A stretch of 64,000 nt of DNA from RGIG6353 sp964650465. Lineage in GTDB: Bacteria > Bacillota > Clostridia > Oscillospirales > SIG627. The notes below the pieces were generated by a model. That model worked only from the letters and a program-made list of their open reading frames with translations. It searched no databases and was not told the DNA's origin. The stretch is taken from NCBI GenBank assembly GCA_964650465.1, contig CAZYTA010000001.1, positions 39,275-103,274 on the forward strand, given 5' to 3'. Positions within the stretch are counted from its first letter, which is position 1, and the number at the start of each line of letters is the position of its first letter. The position numbers and the translations under genes are program-made. Of this stretch, positions 33,310-40,943 are shown in pieces.

Positions 33310-33338
33310 TTGACAAACATTTTTTTGAATGGTATACT
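33310..33338 (+). promoter_or_regulatory. Near-consensus SigA promoter of the EEP-family gene
   Basis: TTGACA, 17-base spacer, TATACT. It is divergent from the OPT promoter and lies upstream of repeat copy F, so the repeat is transcribed in the leader. Confidence 0.8.
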
Positions 33339-33362
33339 CTGAATAGTATGCAACAAAAAAGT

Positions 33363-33432
33363 GTCCGACAACCGTCGGCAATTCTCGTCTATTGTAATCT
33401 ATAAGTATAAAACGGCGAGGTTGATTTTGAAA
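33363..33432 (+). repeat. Interspersed repeat, copy F (shortened)
   Basis: GTCGGCAATTCTCGTCTATT, GTAATCTAT, then AAAACGGCGAGGTTGATTT. The middle is about 15 bases shorter than in copy D. It sits in the 5' leader of the EEP-family gene. Confidence 0.7.
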
Positions 33433-33462
33433 AAATCTTATAAAAATTTTTGGAGGTAACAT

Positions 33463-34266
33463 ATGAAGCTCAATATCATGACATACAATGTGGCAAGCGG
33501 AAGATACTATGCCAATGACGAGGACATCAACAACTACGGCGGCGCCAAGGCAGACCTTGAACAGTGTGCAAAGGTAATAAAAGACATTTCACCCGAATTC
33601 TGCGGAATAAACGAAATAAACCGCTACGAGCAAAGCTATGTTGACGAAACACTCAAAGGCGGTACAGCTTGCGACCAGCCGAAATACCTTGCAGAGTACA
33701 CCGGACTCTCAAACCACTTTTTCGGCAAGGCTATTGTCTTCGAAAACAGAGGCGACTACGGTAACGCCGTTATTTCAAAGGCACCCATTCTTTCAGCCGA
33801 GGTTGTGGCTATTCCCGACCCCGAAATCAAGGACGAGACAAGATACTACGAAACAAGAAGCATTTCAAAGGTAAAGCTTGATATCGCAGGCGGTATCACC
33901 GTTTTACAGGTACACGTGGGACTGGCAATTGCAGAAAGCCAGAATGCCATTGTAACTCTTTGCGACATTATCGACAATACCGAAGGTCCCATCATTCTCA
34001 TGGGCGATTTCAATATGCGTCCGTCAAACTTCCTTCTTGACAGAATAAGAGAACGTCTCAACGAAATAACTCCCGACGGAGAAGGCTACATTCATTCCTT
34101 CCCCTCATGGACACACGAGGCAAATATTCCGAATAATCTGAAAAACCATCCCTATTGCAAGATAGATTACATATTTGCTTCAAAGCATTTCAAGAAGGTA
34201 AGCTGTGAAATACCCGACATCCGTGTATCCGACCACAAACCCATGATTGCAACCCTTGAAATATAA
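33463..34266 (+). CDS. Endonuclease/exonuclease/phosphatase (EEP) family protein
   Basis: The 267-residue protein has the EEP fold motifs in order: LNIMTYNVASG (Asn), FCGINEINR (metal-binding Glu), TVLQVHVGLA, ILMGDFNMRPS (Asp/Asn pair), KIDYIFAS and VSDHKPMIATLEI (catalytic Asp-His). It has no signal peptide. Members cut phosphodiester bonds in nucleic acids, inositol phosphates or sphingomyelin, and the substrate cannot be chosen here. TGGAGGT precedes the start. It is a single-gene unit between its promoter and the terminator at 34276. Confidence 0.88.
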   Translation: MKLNIMTYNVASGRYYANDEDINNYGGAKADLEQCAKVIKDISPEFCGINEINRYEQSYVDETLKGGTACDQPKYLAEYTGLSNHFFGKAIVFENRGDYGNAVISKAPILSAEVVAIPDPEIKDETRYYETRSISKVKLDIAGGITVLQVHVGLAIAESQNAIVTLCDIIDNTEGPIILMGDFNMRPSNFLLDRIRERLNEITPDGEGYIHSFPSWTHEANIPNNLKNHPYCKIDYIFASKHFKKVSCEIPDIRVSDHKPMIATLEI

Positions 34267-34275
34267 AATAATTTT

Positions 34276-34309
34276 AAAGCACCGCTTTGACTACAGGCGG
34301 TGCTTTTTT
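34276..34309 (+). terminator. Rho-independent terminator
   Basis: AAAGCACCGC / GCGGTGCTTT with a T run, ten bases after the EEP-family stop codon. Confidence 0.9.
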
Positions 34310-34321
34310 GTCTCCTATGAA

Positions 34322-34390
34322 ATTGCATTAAATCAACCTCGCCGTTTTACAATGTTTCCGTTTATGCAAGGTTTGGATAGGCGAGCATTG
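34322..34390 (-). repeat. Interspersed repeat, copy G1, running into the assembly gap
   Basis: AATTGCATTAAATCAACCTC, GCCGTTTTACAATG, GGATAGGCGAGCATTG; reverse orientation. The last 54 bases are identical to the start of copy G2 across the gap. Confidence 0.85.
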
Positions 34391-34490
34391 NNNNNNNNNN
34401 NNNNNNNNNNNNNNNNNNNNNNNNNNNNNNNNNNNNNNNNNNNNNNNNNNNNNNNNNNNNNNNNNNNNNNNNNNNNNNNNNNNNNNNNNN
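34391..34490. other. Assembly gap (100 N)
   Basis: Exactly 100 N, the usual placeholder for a gap of unknown size. Both sides carry the same repeat in the same orientation, so the true sequence probably holds one or more further tandem copies. Confidence 0.98.
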
Positions 34491-34572
34491 ACCTCGCCGT
34501 TTTACAATGTTTCCGTTTATGCAAGGTTTGGATAGGCGAGCATTGTCAGCAGTCACGGACCGCTTTTTTGTG
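34491..34572 (-). repeat. Interspersed repeat, copy G2, with hairpin
   Basis: Identical to G1 from ACCTCGCCGTTTTAC to GCGAGCATTG, then TCAGCAGTCACGGACCGCTT, which is the reverse form of the AGCGGTC / GACTGCT hairpin head. Confidence 0.85.
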
Positions 34573-34645
34573 TTAAGATATATAAATTGAGTTAATTATG
34601 TTAAAATGACACAAAATTGCTTTAAATATTCAATGAATTTGTCAA

Positions 34646-34673
34646 TTGACCTTTTGAAAGTTTGTGATATACT
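34646..34673 (+). promoter_or_regulatory. SigA promoter of the surface phosphatase gene
   Basis: TTGACC, 16-base spacer, TATACT. It lies about 180 bases before the start codon, leaving a long leader. Confidence 0.65.
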
Positions 34674-34679
34674 TATTAT

Positions 34680-34854
34680 AGGTATAATTTGTTATTATTT
34701 CACAATAATACATCATAAATTTTCTCAGAGGTGCTTTGCACTTGATTTTGATACCGAAGCAACGATTAGATAGAAATTACGGAAATGAAATTGCAAACAT
34801 AAAGTCTATAATGCTGACAGGCAAATCAGCTGAATAAATATAAGGAGAAAAATT
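34680..34854 (+). other. Long 5' leader with possible RNA structure
   Basis: This non-coding leader contains two short hairpins, GTGC / GCAC near 34733 and GCTGA / TCAGC near 34814. The second ends about 20 bases before the AAGGAG. I could not match it to a known riboswitch; no c-di-GMP (GEMM) core is visible. Confidence 0.35.
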
Positions 34855-37800
34855 ATGAAAAAATTTTTGTGTGTACTGTTTACAGCAATTTTTGTTGCAC
34901 TTTGCTTTACAGTTACAATTTTTGCCGAAGTTGATACAGCCCCAACCATTACAGCTACGGGCGTATCAATAAGAATTCCCGAAGGGGAAACAAAGGGCGG
35001 CTTACGTTTCAAAATGACAGTCGATACCCCTTTTCCGGAAGGAATAGAGGTTAAGGAGCAAGGTACTCTTATTGTACCATTCTACGTTATCGGCGAAAAT
35101 GACCTTAATCTCGACACGACATCCGCACTGAAAGTAGTTAAAACAGAAAACAAATACTATTCTTACGAGGATAATTATTACGAGTTTACCGCAGTTCTCA
35201 CAGGTATTCCCGTTTATAATCTTAAATCCACCATTTGTGCAAGAGGATATATAACATATACTCTCAACGGCGGAGAAGAACAAACTGTATACAGCAATAC
35301 CGTTATCTACGACATTTACTCCATTGCCGAAAAAATGATGGCATCGCAAAACGAAAAGGAAGAAAACAAAGTGGCAGTTGATGAATTTATCATAGATGCT
35401 TACAATGAATATACATCTGTTGACGGAGGAAACCAGGATGGACTTCTGGATATCATGTCACCTTCAGACGGAGAGACTGTATATCCTTATGCCGACCAGG
35501 CTAAGAATTACCTTCTCGCAGGCGAGGCTCTTGAAGGGGATATCAATCTGGAGACAGGCAATTATGTTAAGATTGGAGATTACCACACCCAATATGTTTT
35601 CGATATTTGCAAGCCCATTGAGATTACTTGGGTCAATGCTTATGAAAACGTAGCAAGCTTTACCGTTATGTATGCTACAAAGGCAGACTTCTCAGATGCA
35701 AAATATACATATGCCTCGGGTAGCGTCAATACAGTACAGCTTTATAACCTTTATAAGGCGTCAGACTATTACATAAAGGTCATTGCAAATCTCAAGGACG
35801 GTACAACACGCAGTACCACCTCCACCTTTAAAACCGCAGATCTCGGCCCGAGAGTTATACATCTTGACGGCTCATATAACGCAAGAGACATGGGCGGCTA
35901 CATGACCTCCTCGGGGAAGAGAACACTCCAGGGTCTTCTGTACAGAAGCGGTCAGTTGGATGATATTTACTGGAACGGCTCGGCAAACTACAGCACAGAG
36001 CTTACTGCATACGGTAAATATACAGCGCAGAAGGAACTGGGAATAAAGGTTGACTTCGACTTTAGAGGCTCAGCTTATCCCGCAGCAATTCCCGGTTCGA
36101 CTCACGTCTTTGTAGGCGTGGGAGGTTATAACCTTGCAAGCGCTACAAATAAAGAGAATATAAGAAAGACCTTCTCCATATTCTCAAATATCAATAATTA
36201 CCCCATGGTATTCCATTGTCAGGGCGGTGCCGACAGAACAGGTACGATAGCATATCTGTTCAACGCATTGCTGGGAGTCAGTGAGCTGGATGTAGTGCGC
36301 GATTATGAATTTACCACATTTTCCATATACAGCCGCAGAGCTATTGACAGTACTTCATACATTGCAAAGGAAGACTATCAGTTCTATACAACGCTTAACG
36401 CCCAGGAAGGCGATACTCTCCAGGAGAGAGTTGAAAACTATCTCCTTGGAGTAGGTGTTACAGAGCAAGAGATAGCAAACATCAAGTCGATAATGTTTAC
36501 CGGCACTGTTGAAAGAAGTGTTACACTTCCAACAGAGCTCAAGGTATCAGATACACCCGAATTGAATATAGTGATAAACGGTGATCTTGATGATATAGAA
36601 GCAATATATGTGGGCGGTCAGTCGGTGGATTGGTATGAAATTGCAGGCGGTGTAGCCGTGAGCACAGCCGATTTCCCCGAATCCGTAACAGATGGAGATG
36701 TGACAGTCAAGATAGTATTCAGCGACGGCGAAGAGATTGAAGGTACCTTCAACTATGACAGCACAAGAAGCATTACCGCTTGTGACATTGTATCAAAAAC
36801 CTTTGGTCTGCCCCTTACAGTGACTCTGGGCGCACTTCCCGAGGATGTTTCTGCAGTGTACATTGACGGTCAGTCAGTGGCATATAAGATTGATGGAAAA
36901 GTATTAACTGTTCTGCTTTCGAATATGCCTCAGGGACTTGTAAGCGGGGATGTGACAGTTAAGGTAGTATTTACCGACGGCAAAGAGCTTGAAGATACCT
37001 TTGCGTATGACTCCTCCGATGTAGTATTCATCGAGGATTATATGGCTTTAACCACTCTTGATTCTACACAAGACTCAGTATCATCACTTCCCGTGGGCTA
37101 CGGTAAATGGGTAAGAATGAGATTGGATGCTACACACGGCGCTGCAGGTGATATGAGAATATTTATAGGCAGCTACGGTATAAAATTACGCGGCGGTTCT
37201 ACCCGTTACCATACCCTGAACACTTCGGGAAGCATCGGTCTTGATGCCCGTCCTGGTCACAGCGGCATTACTCAGACAACTTTCTCAGGCGGAAATAACC
37301 TTTATCTGTATATGAAGGTAGACCTTAGTGACGATGCATTCACTGTTTCTCTTGTAACCACCGACAGAACTACAGGTGAAATCAAAAAAAACCAGTCATA
37401 TACAAGCACAAGACTTACCTCCGGAGAATTCACCGATGCAAATGCAACTGTCACATTTATGATAGCTCCGGCGGATACAACAAAACTTACAATATATGGC
37501 GGAGAAGCAATAACAAGCAGTGCTGTGTTTCCTGAATCCGTCTCTCATTCCGATGAAAGCATGGACATTGAAGTAAGTGCAAGCTACACCGCTGTTTCCA
37601 AAGTATTCATTTCCGACACTTCTGTTCCTTTTACTGTAACAAGCACGGGTGTCAATATCCTTGTGTCAGACTTTCCTAAAGGACTTAACGGCACGGTAAC
37701 AGCGAAGGTTGTGCTTTCAAACGGCGAAGAGCTTGAAGGGAGCTTCAACTATGACGAGGATTACGATCCCTCTGACGCAAGCACGGATGTAAATGCTTCT

Positions 37801-38289
37801 GATTATATCGACTTTGGTGACGCATCATCTCTGACAATACTTCCCGGAGATGAAAATATAGTATCGTCGCCCATAGGCTATGACAAGTGGATTAAAATAC
37901 ACTGCAATAATACCTTTGTCAGCGGAGGTGGCGATAACCATATTTACGTGGGAAGTTACGGTGTACGGTTGAGAGGCGGCTTCAGAATACATACCTACAA
38001 TTCCGAAGGCAAATCGGTAGAGGTTATAAGACAACCGGGAATTTCAACATCAAATTATCATTTTATGAAAAACTTTGACGTTTATATGAAGGTGGAACTT
38101 GTTAGCGATACAGAGGCGAAACTTTACTTCAAGGTATGCTCTACAGGTACAGACAACATTGTAATACCCGAAGAAAGCTACACAATTACAAGAATTTCAA
38201 ATGAAATTGCTTCGGAAAATGCGTGTGTAACATTTATGCTCGGTTCATCTGCCGCCTCAGGCGATAGCATTACCATCTATAAAGACTGA
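34855..38289 (+). CDS. Secreted tyrosine-phosphatase-like surface protein with C-terminal repeats
   Basis: The 1144-residue protein has a signal peptide (to about residue 24), an N-terminal beta-rich domain (about 25-175) and an Fn3-like region (about 200-325). A Y_phosphatase3-type domain follows: NARDMGGY (about 342) and the P-loop HCQGGADRTG with Cys455 and Arg461. The C-terminal half has three copies of a ~85-residue module ending VTVK(I/V)VFSDGEE..E.TFNYD, and two copies of a ~160-residue module with the shared text GYDKWI/GYGKWV, SYGxxLRGG and ITRIS or TSTRLTSGE. The order is A-A-B-A-B. No sorting signal or SLH is present; an SLH protein is encoded two bases downstream. The substrate of the phosphatase is unknown. 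Confidence 0.8.
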   Translation: MKKFLCVLFTAIFVALCFTVTIFAEVDTAPTITATGVSIRIPEGETKGGLRFKMTVDTPFPEGIEVKEQGTLIVPFYVIGENDLNLDTTSALKVVKTENKYYSYEDNYYEFTAVLTGIPVYNLKSTICARGYITYTLNGGEEQTVYSNTVIYDIYSIAEKMMASQNEKEENKVAVDEFIIDAYNEYTSVDGGNQDGLLDIMSPSDGETVYPYADQAKNYLLAGEALEGDINLETGNYVKIGDYHTQYVFDICKPIEITWVNAYENVASFTVMYATKADFSDAKYTYASGSVNTVQLYNLYKASDYYIKVIANLKDGTTRSTTSTFKTADLGPRVIHLDGSYNARDMGGYMTSSGKRTLQGLLYRSGQLDDIYWNGSANYSTELTAYGKYTAQKELGIKVDFDFRGSAYPAAIPGSTHVFVGVGGYNLASATNKENIRKTFSIFSNINNYPMVFHCQGGADRTGTIAYLFNALLGVSELDVVRDYEFTTFSIYSRRAIDSTSYIAKEDYQFYTTLNAQEGDTLQERVENYLLGVGVTEQEIANIKSIMFTGTVERSVTLPTELKVSDTPELNIVINGDLDDIEAIYVGGQSVDWYEIAGGVAVSTADFPESVTDGDVTVKIVFSDGEEIEGTFNYDSTRSITACDIVSKTFGLPLTVTLGALPEDVSAVYIDGQSVAYKIDGKVLTVLLSNMPQGLVSGDVTVKVVFTDGKELEDTFAYDSSDVVFIEDYMALTTLDSTQDSVSSLPVGYGKWVRMRLDATHGAAGDMRIFIGSYGIKLRGGSTRYHTLNTSGSIGLDARPGHSGITQTTFSGGNNLYLYMKVDLSDDAFTVSLVTTDRTTGEIKKNQSYTSTRLTSGEFTDANATVTFMIAPADTTKLTIYGGEAITSSAVFPESVSHSDESMDIEVSASYTAVSKVFISDTSVPFTVTSTGVNILVSDFPKGLNGTVTAKVVLSNGEELEGSFNYDEDYDPSDASTDVNASDYIDFGDASSLTILPGDENIVSSPIGYDKWIKIHCNNTFVSGGGDNHIYVGSYGVRLRGGFRIHTYNSEGKSVEVIRQPGISTSNYHFMKNFDVYMKVELVSDTEAKLYFKVCSTGTDNIVIPEESYTITRISNEIASENACVTFMLGSSAASGDSITIYKD

Positions 38290-38291
38290 TT

Positions 38292-39311
38292 ATGAGGAAG
38301 ATACTATTATTTGTTGTACTTGTCACAATTTTGACACTTACAGCTATTGCGGAATTCAAAGACATGCCCAACAATTGGTCAATGGATGCTGTCCAAGCAT
38401 CCATTGACAACGGACTGCTAAAAGGTTATGACGGCTTTATATACCCTGATAAGCCGCTTACCCGCGCAGAAATGGCAACAATCATAGCAAGGGCATTCGG
38501 AGCTACCGAAGGAGCCGACATTTCAGCATTTGGCGACACAAAAAAAGATAAGTGGTATTACGACGAAATGTCTATTGCCGTCAAAATGGGTGCTCTCAAG
38601 GGTGACGGAGACAAGTTACGACCTGAAGACAATATTACCAGAGAAGAAGCATTCACGGTCATTGCAAGAATAATGTCTTTGTCATCAAATGATACCGAAG
38701 CACTGAGCCGCTTCACAGACAACAAAAGCATTTCACCGTGGGCGACAGAATATCTTGCCGCACTGTCTGAAAAAGACTATATAAGGGGAAATGCAGGAAA
38801 GCTTGAGCCAAATAAGAGCATCACCCGTGCTGAATTTGCTCAATTGATGTTCAATACTTTCAAGCACTATATAACCGACAAAGTTCCCGAAAGTCTGGAT
38901 GGTAATGTAATAATAAAAAATGCGGTGAATTTAAAAAATATAACGATAAACGGTGATGTTATCATTGCGGAAAGTGTTCAAAAAGGTATCACATTCGACA
39001 ATGTCACTGTTAACGGGCGGCTCATATTCCGTTCAGGCAACGGCACAAGACTTGATGGTACTTATAAAGCGGTGATTATAGTAAATGACGGAATAAAGGT
39101 CTCTGCCTCAAGCAAAACACATATTACCCTTCAATCTGTCATGGGAAATAATTCATCACTAACCTTTGACATGACACCAACTTATACTAAACCCGGCGAC
39201 AATACATCCACCCCCGAAGACCCCGAGTCGGATGATACTACGCCCGAAAAGCCAAACGACACACCAGTTGTTGAGAATGACGGCGGGAAATGGTCTCAGT
39301 GGTATGATTAA
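38292..39311 (+). CDS. S-layer homology (SLH) surface protein
   Basis: The 339-residue protein has a signal peptide (to about residue 20) and three SLH domains: FKDMPNNWSMDAVQASIDNG (about 21-70), FGDTKKDKWYYDEMSIAVKM (about 77-130) and FTDNKSISPWATEYLAALSE (about 137-190). A beta-rich segment with repeated (N/D)xxxxNGxxxI strands and an acidic Pro/Thr tail follow. SLH triplets bind pyruvylated wall polymer, so this is a wall-anchored protein. It ends GGKWSQWYD, nearly identical to the end of the small peptide encoded next. The start lies two bases after the phosphatase stop codon, so the pair is probably cotranslated. Confidence 0.88.
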   Translation: MRKILLFVVLVTILTLTAIAEFKDMPNNWSMDAVQASIDNGLLKGYDGFIYPDKPLTRAEMATIIARAFGATEGADISAFGDTKKDKWYYDEMSIAVKMGALKGDGDKLRPEDNITREEAFTVIARIMSLSSNDTEALSRFTDNKSISPWATEYLAALSEKDYIRGNAGKLEPNKSITRAEFAQLMFNTFKHYITDKVPESLDGNVIIKNAVNLKNITINGDVIIAESVQKGITFDNVTVNGRLIFRSGNGTRLDGTYKAVIIVNDGIKVSASSKTHITLQSVMGNNSSLTFDMTPTYTKPGDNTSTPEDPESDDTTPEKPNDTPVVENDGGKWSQWYD

Positions 39312-39331
39312 ACAAAGGAAATAAAAAAATC

Positions 39332-39460
39332 ATGAAAGAAGTATATCAAGCACCTGAAATAGTACTTGTTGAATTCAACCCAAGTGATATCATTGCTGCC
39401 AGTACCGATCCTCCCATAACTGAGGATGACGACGGAAAATGGTCTCGGTGGTACGATTAA
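39332..39460 (+). CDS. Small acidic peptide 1 with shared GKWSxWYD tail
   Basis: The 42-residue peptide begins MKEVYQAPEIVLVEF and ends DDDGKWSRWYD, with an acidic middle. It has no signal peptide or membrane helix. The ending matches that of the SLH protein just upstream. The N-terminal YxxPEI pattern resembles the YxxPxL motif of some RiPP leader peptides, and also a common class of uncharacterised short clostridial proteins. AAAGGA lies upstream at a wide spacing. It is one unit of a tandem duplication with peptide 2. Confidence 0.7.
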   Translation: MKEVYQAPEIVLVEFNPSDIIAASTDPPITEDDDGKWSRWYD

Positions 39461-39477
39461 ACAAAGGAGATAGATTT

Positions 39478-39609
39478 ATGAAAGAAATATACCAAACACC
39501 TGAAATGGAGCTTATTGAATTTGATTCAAATGATATTATTGCTACCAGCACCAATATAGTCCCTTCCACAAACAATGACGATGAGGGAAGCTGGCAAGAA
39601 AATTGGTAA
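39478..39609 (+). CDS. Small acidic peptide 2, tandem paralogue
   Basis: The 43-residue peptide begins MKEIYQTPEMELIEF and shares the DSNDIIATST core with peptide 1 (PSDIIAAST). It ends NDDEGSWQENW, a diverged form of the WSxWYD tail. AAAGGAG lies eight bases before the ATG. The stretch ggWSxWYD-stop-AACAAAGGA-ATG-peptide is present twice in the DNA, so the peptide genes arose by duplication of a ~145-base unit. No modification enzyme gene is adjacent. Confidence 0.7.
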   Translation: MKEIYQTPEMELIEFDSNDIIATSTNIVPSTNNDDEGSWQENW

Positions 39610-39644
39610 AGTACGCATAAAAATATGATTGTCAATTTTATCCA

Positions 39645-39726
39645 CTCGCTGGCAATTCTCGCCTATCGTAACCTTTGAGTATACCCCGACAAAGTAAAAC
39701 GGCGATGCTGATTTAATGCAATTTCT
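39645..39726 (+). repeat. Interspersed repeat, copy H
   Basis: CTGGCAATTCTCGCCTATCG, TAACC, TATACCCCGACAAAGTAAAA, CGGCGATGCTGATTTAATGC. It fills the gap between the peptide genes and the ECF component. Confidence 0.8.
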
Positions 39727-39732
39727 TAGTAT

Positions 39733-39765
39733 AAAAAACTCCTTCACACAGTGAAGGAGTTTTTT
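39733..39765. terminator. Bidirectional terminator
   Basis: AAAAAACTCCTTCAC / GTGAAGGAGTTTTTT. It overlaps the stop codon of the S-component gene on the minus strand and also closes the plus-strand peptide genes. Confidence 0.85.
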
Positions 39766-40286
39766 ACTACATTGTTTGTTACCTTTACAAGAGGATACAC
39801 CAGAAGTCCGCCCGCAATATTGCCTACGGCATGTATCACATCCCAGGGCAAGCCTGCAACTATCCACAAAAGCATCTGCTTGAAGCTCAAGCCGAAAAGC
39901 AACGCCTGAGCAGGGGCATAAAGCGTTCCGAACATCAAGCCGTGGAGCCCGCATACAATGGGATATACTATTACCGATACCTTAGGCGGCATATTCTTAG
40001 GCAGCAGCATAACTATACCCCACAGAACTGTCCATATATAGGTGTAGGGTATCCACCATGTAGCAAAGCCGCTCCAAAGTCCGTTTATAAAAACATAGAC
40101 ATATATGGGAATAAGTGCTTTTTTGCGGAATACAACGGTGTAAAGAGTTGTGAACATTGCAAGGAGATGTATGTTTGGCAATATTTCCAAAAGTATCTTG
40201 GACACAAACATTATTGTGCCAAGCATTGCAAACAGTACCGTTTCCTTGACACTCAGGAGCTTTTTATTTTGTTCTGACGAGCTCAT
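39744..40286 (-). CDS. ECF-type transporter S component (cobalamin-riboswitch controlled)
   Basis: The start is set at 40286 (MSSSEQNKKLLSVKETV); the protein is 180 residues with about six helices. LFAMLGTIMFVSKILLEILP is the typical first helix of S components and is followed by HLLAMFTTLYTVVF. It should bind a small vitamin-like substrate and work with a shared EcfA/A'/T energising module encoded elsewhere. Its start overlaps the end of a DUF4430 lipoprotein gene, and both lie behind a cobalamin riboswitch. Cobalamin or a cobinamide-type corrinoid is therefore the likely substrate. Confidence 0.8.
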   Translation of the reverse strand: MSSSEQNKKLLSVKETVLFAMLGTIMFVSKILLEILPNIHLLAMFTTLYTVVFRKKALIPIYVYVFINGLWSGFATWWIPYTYIWTVLWGIVMLLPKNMPPKVSVIVYPIVCGLHGLMFGTLYAPAQALLFGLSFKQMLLWIVAGLPWDVIHAVGNIAGGLLVYPLVKVTNNVVKNSFTV

Positions 40287-40719
40287 AATGCTCTCCGTCG
40301 GCAATGGCAGTTGAATCTACACCCGTCATAAGATACTCACCATCCTTGAGAACAGACCAGTAATAGCCGTCAATGTCATAATCGGCAAGTATTCCGTTCA
40401 CCGTCTTGACATACATTCCGTACTCACTGTGTTCTCCTGAAATAAGCGCATGCGTCAGAAGAGCATCCCCCAAGGTTCCTGCATCGGTATGAATGGTAAA
40501 GGTAATGCTCTTGTCCTCTGCCTTTACCTCTACCTGTATGGTATTTGCACCCTCGCCGAGAGTCTTATCCTCGGTGTACTGTGCATCATCCCACACAGAA
40601 GTATTGACGGTCTGGTTAGGAGTTACTGTGTCCTTGTCTGCATCCTTTGTGCAGGCAGTAAGTGTGATAAGCATTACAAGAGTTAAGAGTAATGCCGATA
40701 CCTTGAATAAGTTTTTCAT
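40264..40719 (-). CDS. DUF4430 lipoprotein (probable corrinoid-binding partner)
   Basis: The 151-residue protein has a lipoprotein signal peptide (lipobox LTAC, Cys23). A DUF4430 domain follows (about 65-150), with TLGDALLTHALISG and YWSVLKDGEYLMTGVDSTAI followed by DGEHYELV. DUF4430 is related to the C-terminal domain of transcobalamin and intrinsic factor. Together with the downstream S component and the riboswitch upstream, a role in capturing corrinoids at the cell surface is likely. It is the first gene of the two-gene operon and overlaps the second by 23 bases. Confidence 0.82.
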   Translation of the reverse strand: MKNLFKVSALLLTLVMLITLTACTKDADKDTVTPNQTVNTSVWDDAQYTEDKTLGEGANTIQVEVKAEDKSITFTIHTDAGTLGDALLTHALISGEHSEYGMYVKTVNGILADYDIDGYYWSVLKDGEYLMTGVDSTAIADGEHYELVRTK

Positions 40720-40756
40720 TTCGGTATCCCTTTCTTTTAAAAATTTTTAAAAGAAT

Positions 40757-40785
40757 AAAAGAAAAGCGCCCCTTCAAAAAGAGCG
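40757..40785 (-). terminator. Riboswitch terminator hairpin
   Basis: On the minus strand GCGCTC / GGGGCGC with a TTTTTGAA loop, then TTTTCTTTT. It lies between the cobalamin aptamer and the DUF4430 start. Confidence 0.65.
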
Positions 40786-40930
40786 CAATACATCTCGGCA
40801 CAGCACTCCTTCATTTGCCCAAAGAGTCTTTTCGCAGCACGGTACGGCAAGCCTTCCGACTGTAACGGCAATGGCTGTTGCTACGGATTTTCACCGTGAT
40901 TTCCTTGCTTTGAATTTACATACCGTGTTT
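40786..40930 (-). ncRNA. Cobalamin riboswitch
   Basis: The minus strand reads GGAAATCACGGTGAAAATCC, then GTAGCAACAGCCATTGCCGT, TACAGTCGGAAGGCTTGCCG. These are the GGTGxAAATCC core, the degenerate B12-box (GCCATTG for GCCACTG) and the AGTCGGAA..TGCC segment of cobalamin riboswitches. The terminator hairpin downstream would switch off DUF4430 and S-component expression when B12 is bound. Confidence 0.88.
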
Positions 40931-40943
40931 ATTCTCTGTTTGT

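Noticed and set aside
33220..33462. N-terminal extension of the OPT transporter to an ATG at 33462
   Set aside because: The stretch contains the OPT promoter and a divergent promoter; the start at 33219 has a ribosome site and matches the family start.
34247..34576. Open frames spanning the N run
   Set aside because: They exist only because N codons are read as open; the flanks are non-coding repeat sequence.
34680..34854. c-di-GMP riboswitch before the surface phosphatase
   Set aside because: The conserved GEMM core and tetraloop-receptor parts are not present; kept only as an unexplained leader.
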